Below, in pieces: positions 5,420 to 7,678 of a stretch of DNA of 7,678 nt. Within the stretch, counting starts at the first letter, position 1. Each line of letters starts with the position of its first letter. The position numbers and the translations under genes are program-made. Below the pieces are notes generated by a model that saw only the letters and a list, made by a program, of their open reading frames with translations, was not told the DNA's origin and ran no database searches. This stretch comes from Minisyncoccota bacterium (GTDB taxonomy: Bacteria > Patescibacteriota > Microgenomatia > UBA1400 > PJMF01): the NCBI GenBank assembly GCA_014728425.1, contig WJLO01000105.1:1-7678 (forward strand), in the 5' to 3' direction.

Positions 5420-6010
5420 ATGAAAAAACTTTACCTTAACAAACATCAGCAGCCAGCTGATGCAGCTGATCAAATAACAATTGACGAATCAGCTCAAATC
5501 AGTCAGAATCAAAACTCTGATCAGGTTATTAATGAATTTGCTCAAAAGAAAGCTCCTATGAAAGTGAAAAAATCTCCACAAGTAATTTTAATTGGTGTGG
5601 GTGTCCTAGCTATTTTAGCAGGCATTGCTACTGGTTATGGTGGCTATAAACTAAGATCAAGTGGAGGCAGTGGCTCTGGTCCTGCTCCAATGCAGCAGGT
5701 TGCTGAAGAAGGCAAAGTTAAGGCCGGTGATGTTTTTGGAGTACAAGATGAAGAAACTTTTAAAGACCGAGCTGAAGGTTATTTAGAAAAAGGTGGGGTT
5801 GATGGTGAGGGATCGCACAAACTGCTTCGTCCCGGCGGTGACAGTCAAACTGTATATTTAACTTCTTCAGTAACTGATCTAGATAAGTTTGCTGGTATGG
5901 AGGTTAAGATTTGGGGAGAAACTTTTAAAGCACAAAAAGCTGGCTGGTTAATGGATGTGGGTCGAGTAGAGGTGATTAATCCTCAAGGTGAAGCTCCAAT
6001 GGAAGAGTGA
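5420..6010 (+). CDS. Bitopic membrane protein of unknown function
   Basis: This 196-residue protein has no function I can name. Residues 1-52 are a polar cytosolic segment ending in Lys-rich KKAPMKVKKS, followed by one membrane helix (about 54-77) and a Gly/Ser linker SSGGSGSGPAP (80-90), placing the rest outside by the positive-inside rule. The outer domain (about 98-186) is compact and motif-rich: KAGDVFGVQDEETF, then GGVDGEGSHKLLRPGG (125-140), TVYLTSSVTDLDKFAG, and VKIWGETFKAQKAGWLMDVGRVEV (162-185). The alternating strands in the last part suggest a small beta-barrel or OB-like fold; this is inference. The motif pattern looks like a conserved protein of Patescibacteria, from memory rather than from a search. 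It sits, in the opposite orientation, between prfB and ftsE, genes that are commonly neighbours in bacteria. Confidence 0.75.
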   Translation: MKKLYLNKHQQPADAADQITIDESAQISQNQNSDQVINEFAQKKAPMKVKKSPQVILIGVGVLAILAGIATGYGGYKLRSSGGSGSGPAPMQQVAEEGKVKAGDVFGVQDEETFKDRAEGYLEKGGVDGEGSHKLLRPGGDSQTVYLTSSVTDLDKFAGMEVKIWGETFKAQKAGWLMDVGRVEVINPQGEAPMEE

Positions 6011-6039
6011 TTTTTTGAGCAGTTGATTTAAACTACTGC

Positions 6040-7128
6040 TTAACTAAGCTTGATAGCGGCCATGATAAATTGGTCTAACTCGCCATCTAACACTGCTTGA
6101 GTATCACTGGTTTCTACTTGAGTTCGAGTATCTTTGACTAATTGATAAGGATGTAGGATGTAGTTGCGAATTTGTCTTCCCCAGCTAGCATGATGGTGTT
6201 TGCCCTTAGCTTGCTGGATTTCTTGTTGCTGTTTTTTTTCTTCTTGCTGGGCTAGTTTAGCTTTAAGAATCTTTAGAGCTTGTTCTTTGTTTTGTACTTG
6301 GCTGCGTTCTTCTCGACATTTAACTACAATCCCGGTAGGCTCATGAGTTAACTCTACAGCACTATTAACCTTGTTGACATGCTGACCACCAGCCCCACCA
6401 GCTCTGGTAAAATGCCAAGATAGCTCATCTGGCTTAATCTTGATGTCAGTATCGTTTTCAATGATTGGTAAAACTTCTACTAAGGCAAAAGAAGTTTGTC
6501 TTAAGTTATCAGCATTAAAAGGACTTAAGCGCACTAGCCGATGAGTGCCCTGCTCCCCTTTTAAATAGCCATACGCATAGGGCGCAGTTACTTCATAAGT
6601 AGCATTTTTAATACCGGCTTCCTCACCACGAGATTCTGCAATAAAGCGATACTGCCAGCCTTTATTTTCAAAATATTTAAGATACATGCGGCTGAGCATC
6701 TCCGCCCAATCCATGGCTTCAGTGCCGCCTTGACCAGCATGAATGGAGAAAATGGCATGATAAGCATCATATTTACCACTTAAATATTGCTGTAATTCTA
6801 ATTGTTTGACTAGCTTTTGAAGTTTTTTAATGGTTTGCTTAATCTCTGTTTGCAATTCTTGAGCGTGTTCTTGATTTTCTCTAAGTTCACTAAAGGCTTG
6901 AATGTCAGCAATAAATTGCTGTAGTTGATTAAACTGACTAAGATCGTTTTGTAGCCAAGCAATTTGCTGCATGATGTTTTGGGCGTTTTCTTGATCCCAG
7001 AATTGCGGTTGAGCTGATTGTTGTTGCAGCTGTTTAAGCTGCTGTTTTTTTTTAGTTAGCTTAGCCCTGGCAACTAAATCCTGAGCCTTACCAAGGAGTT
7101 GCTTGAGTTGTTCTTGATTAATAGGCAT
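6040..7128 (-). CDS. prfB: Peptide chain release factor 2 (RF2)
   Basis: RF2 releases finished peptides at UAA and UGA codons on the ribosome. The 362 residues match the family length. An N-terminal helical domain (1-115) is unusually rich in glutamine. IHAGQGGTEAMDWAEML (129-145) is the conserved RF2 segment, with the stop-codon recognition tripeptide SPF at 202-204 (RLVRLSPFNA) and the catalytic GGQ at 247-249 in AGGAGGQHVNKVNSAV. The C-terminal TQAVLDGELDQF is also typical. SPF rather than PxT makes it RF2, not RF1. The reading frame is continuous from ATG, so the programmed +1 frameshift used for autoregulation in most bacterial prfB genes is absent. There is no Shine-Dalgarno site. It is separated from ftsE, its frequent partner, by a gene on the other strand. 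Confidence 0.96.
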   Translation of the reverse strand: MPINQEQLKQLLGKAQDLVARAKLTKKKQQLKQLQQQSAQPQFWDQENAQNIMQQIAWLQNDLSQFNQLQQFIADIQAFSELRENQEHAQELQTEIKQTIKKLQKLVKQLELQQYLSGKYDAYHAIFSIHAGQGGTEAMDWAEMLSRMYLKYFENKGWQYRFIAESRGEEAGIKNATYEVTAPYAYGYLKGEQGTHRLVRLSPFNADNLRQTSFALVEVLPIIENDTDIKIKPDELSWHFTRAGGAGGQHVNKVNSAVELTHEPTGIVVKCREERSQVQNKEQALKILKAKLAQQEEKKQQQEIQQAKGKHHHASWGRQIRNYILHPYQLVKDTRTQVETSDTQAVLDGELDQFIMAAIKLS

Positions 7129-7173
7129 AGTTATTCTGAGTTTTAATTTGATGTTATTTGAGATAAAAAGTTA

Positions 7174-7180
7174 TATAATA
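7174..7180. promoter_or_regulatory. AT-rich -10-like element between prfB and the HTH gene
   Basis: TATAAT lies on the plus strand (7174-7179) and TATTAT on the minus strand (7180-7175). Either could serve the divergent genes: prfB with a leader of about 40 bases, or the HTH gene with a leader of about 100. No good -35 accompanies either, and the region is AT-rich, so this is a weak call. The rest of 7129-7288 shows nothing recognisable. Confidence 0.25.
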
Positions 7181-7288
7181 TTGCAATAAAGACTTTGGTT
7201 TAAATTTTGTTATATATTTTATACCTTATAGCATTAATGCACCAGCAGGGTTAGTTTAAATGTTACTTACTAGACTTAACTGAATAAT

Positions 7289-7678
7289 ATGCCAAAAACA
7301 GAAGCCGGATCAGGAATTTTCACTCCTGATCAACAAACAGCTATGAAAACTTATACTCAAGCACTTCGTAAATCATTACCTCCAGACTTGTTGGAAGTAG
7401 CCGCCAGCATAGTGGCAACAGAATTACGAGATCCAGAGACTGCTACTGTTTTTGCCATGGGAGGTAGCCCTTTAACCGAAGCACAAAGAGCAAGAATTAT
7501 TGAGCTAGCAAAGACAAATCCCTCTATGAAGGCAAGACAGATAGCTGCAGAACTTGGAGTACATGTTAACACTGTTTATAAGGTTTTAAAACCGCTTGGT
7601 TTAACAAGGCCTAGGGGGCGGCCACCTGCATTGAGTGAAAAGCAAGTCCAAGAGGCAATAGCATTATATGGAGAAGGC
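7289..7678 (+). CDS. DNA-binding protein with HTH and AT-hook-like linker, N-terminal part
   Basis: An open frame starts at ATG 7289 and leaves the window after 130 residues without a stop. An alternative ATG at 7343 would remove 18 residues; neither has a Shine-Dalgarno site. Residues 20-60 look helical and match nothing I recognise. Residues 62-102 form a homeodomain-like HTH: LTEAQRARIIELAKTN, then ARQIAAELGVHVNTVYKVLK (82-101). The linker TRPRGRPPA (106-114) contains PRGRP, the AT-hook core. It leads into LSEKQVQEAIALYGEG, which resembles the start of the Hin/resolvase C-terminal HTH. Tandem HTHs with such a linker occur in invertases, IS630/Tc1-type transposases and some regulators; the missing C-terminus would decide. 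Codons such as AGG, GGG and CGG are used here more than in the neighbours, which might hint at transfer. Confidence 0.65.
   Translation, partial: MPKTEAGSGIFTPDQQTAMKTYTQALRKSLPPDLLEVAASIVATELRDPETATVFAMGGSPLTEAQRARIIELAKTNPSMKARQIAAELGVHVNTVYKVLKPLGLTRPRGRPPALSEKQVQEAIALYGEG

Noticed and set aside
6018..6040. Stem-loop AGCAGT/ACTGCT between the convergent 196-residue gene and prfB as a shared terminator
   Set aside because: No T run follows the stem on either strand; the T tract at 6011-6016 precedes it on the plus strand. The stem is also only six pairs with an eleven-base loop.
6588..6779. Minus-strand ORF of 63 codons
   Set aside because: It is another frame inside prfB, covering the strongly conserved GGTEAMDWAEML region.
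7357..7572. Minus-strand ORF of 71 codons
   Set aside because: It is antisense to the HTH gene, whose frame encodes a clear helix-turn-helix.

Overview
The window looks like a chromosome piece from a small-genome, AT-rich bacterium, most likely of the Candidate Phyla Radiation (Patescibacteria). Within that group a Microgenomates-like lineage is my best guess, from general resemblance only. The grounds are compact genes on frequently switching strands, Lys/Gln-rich proteins, almost no Shine-Dalgarno sites, a single-membrane-anchored protein of a type I associate with these genomes, and an FtsE-FtsX-M23 cluster in which FtsE carries a long disordered tail. UGA is used as an ordinary stop (arsR-like gene, ftsE, the 196-residue gene) and a full RF2 is encoded. 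This argues against the lineages that read UGA as glycine.

Layout. Positions 1-871 (minus strand) hold a three-gene cassette: an ArsR-family repressor, a small thioredoxin-fold CxxC protein, and the start of a TPFCSC-type permease cut by the window edge. Positions 1108-1905 (plus) encode a membrane-anchored SurA/PrsA-like chaperone with a histone-like cytosolic tail, followed by an intrinsic terminator. Positions 5204-2053 (minus) hold a tight operon of ftsE, ftsX and a secreted coiled-coil M23 peptidase. Positions 5420-6010 (plus) encode a bitopic protein of unknown function. Positions 7128-6040 (minus) are prfB (RF2). Positions 7289-7678 (plus) begin a DNA-binding protein with one HTH, an AT-hook-like linker and the start of a probable second HTH.

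How the genes work together. FtsE (ATPase), FtsX (four-helix membrane protein with a large outer loop) and a CwlO/PcsB-like coiled-coil hydrolase form the usual machine for ATP-gated peptidoglycan cleavage at division. The SurA-like protein, convergent with it, probably assists folding of exported proteins. The ArsR cassette is a separate accessory unit whose three products all carry closely spaced cysteines, suggesting regulated export of, or resistance to, a thiol-reactive metal or metalloid.

The most striking observation is in the M23 peptidase. Its catalytic domain appears circularly permuted: the HLHFE half precedes the HxxxD half, and the protein ends just after the YLH strand that normally links them. 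A second theme is translation initiation: three genes have a -10 element about 6-10 bases before the ATG, implying leaderless or nearly leaderless mRNAs, and only one gene has a strong Shine-Dalgarno site. No tRNA, rRNA, CRISPR array or insertion sequence was recognised, and no stretch over 300 bases lacks a gene.
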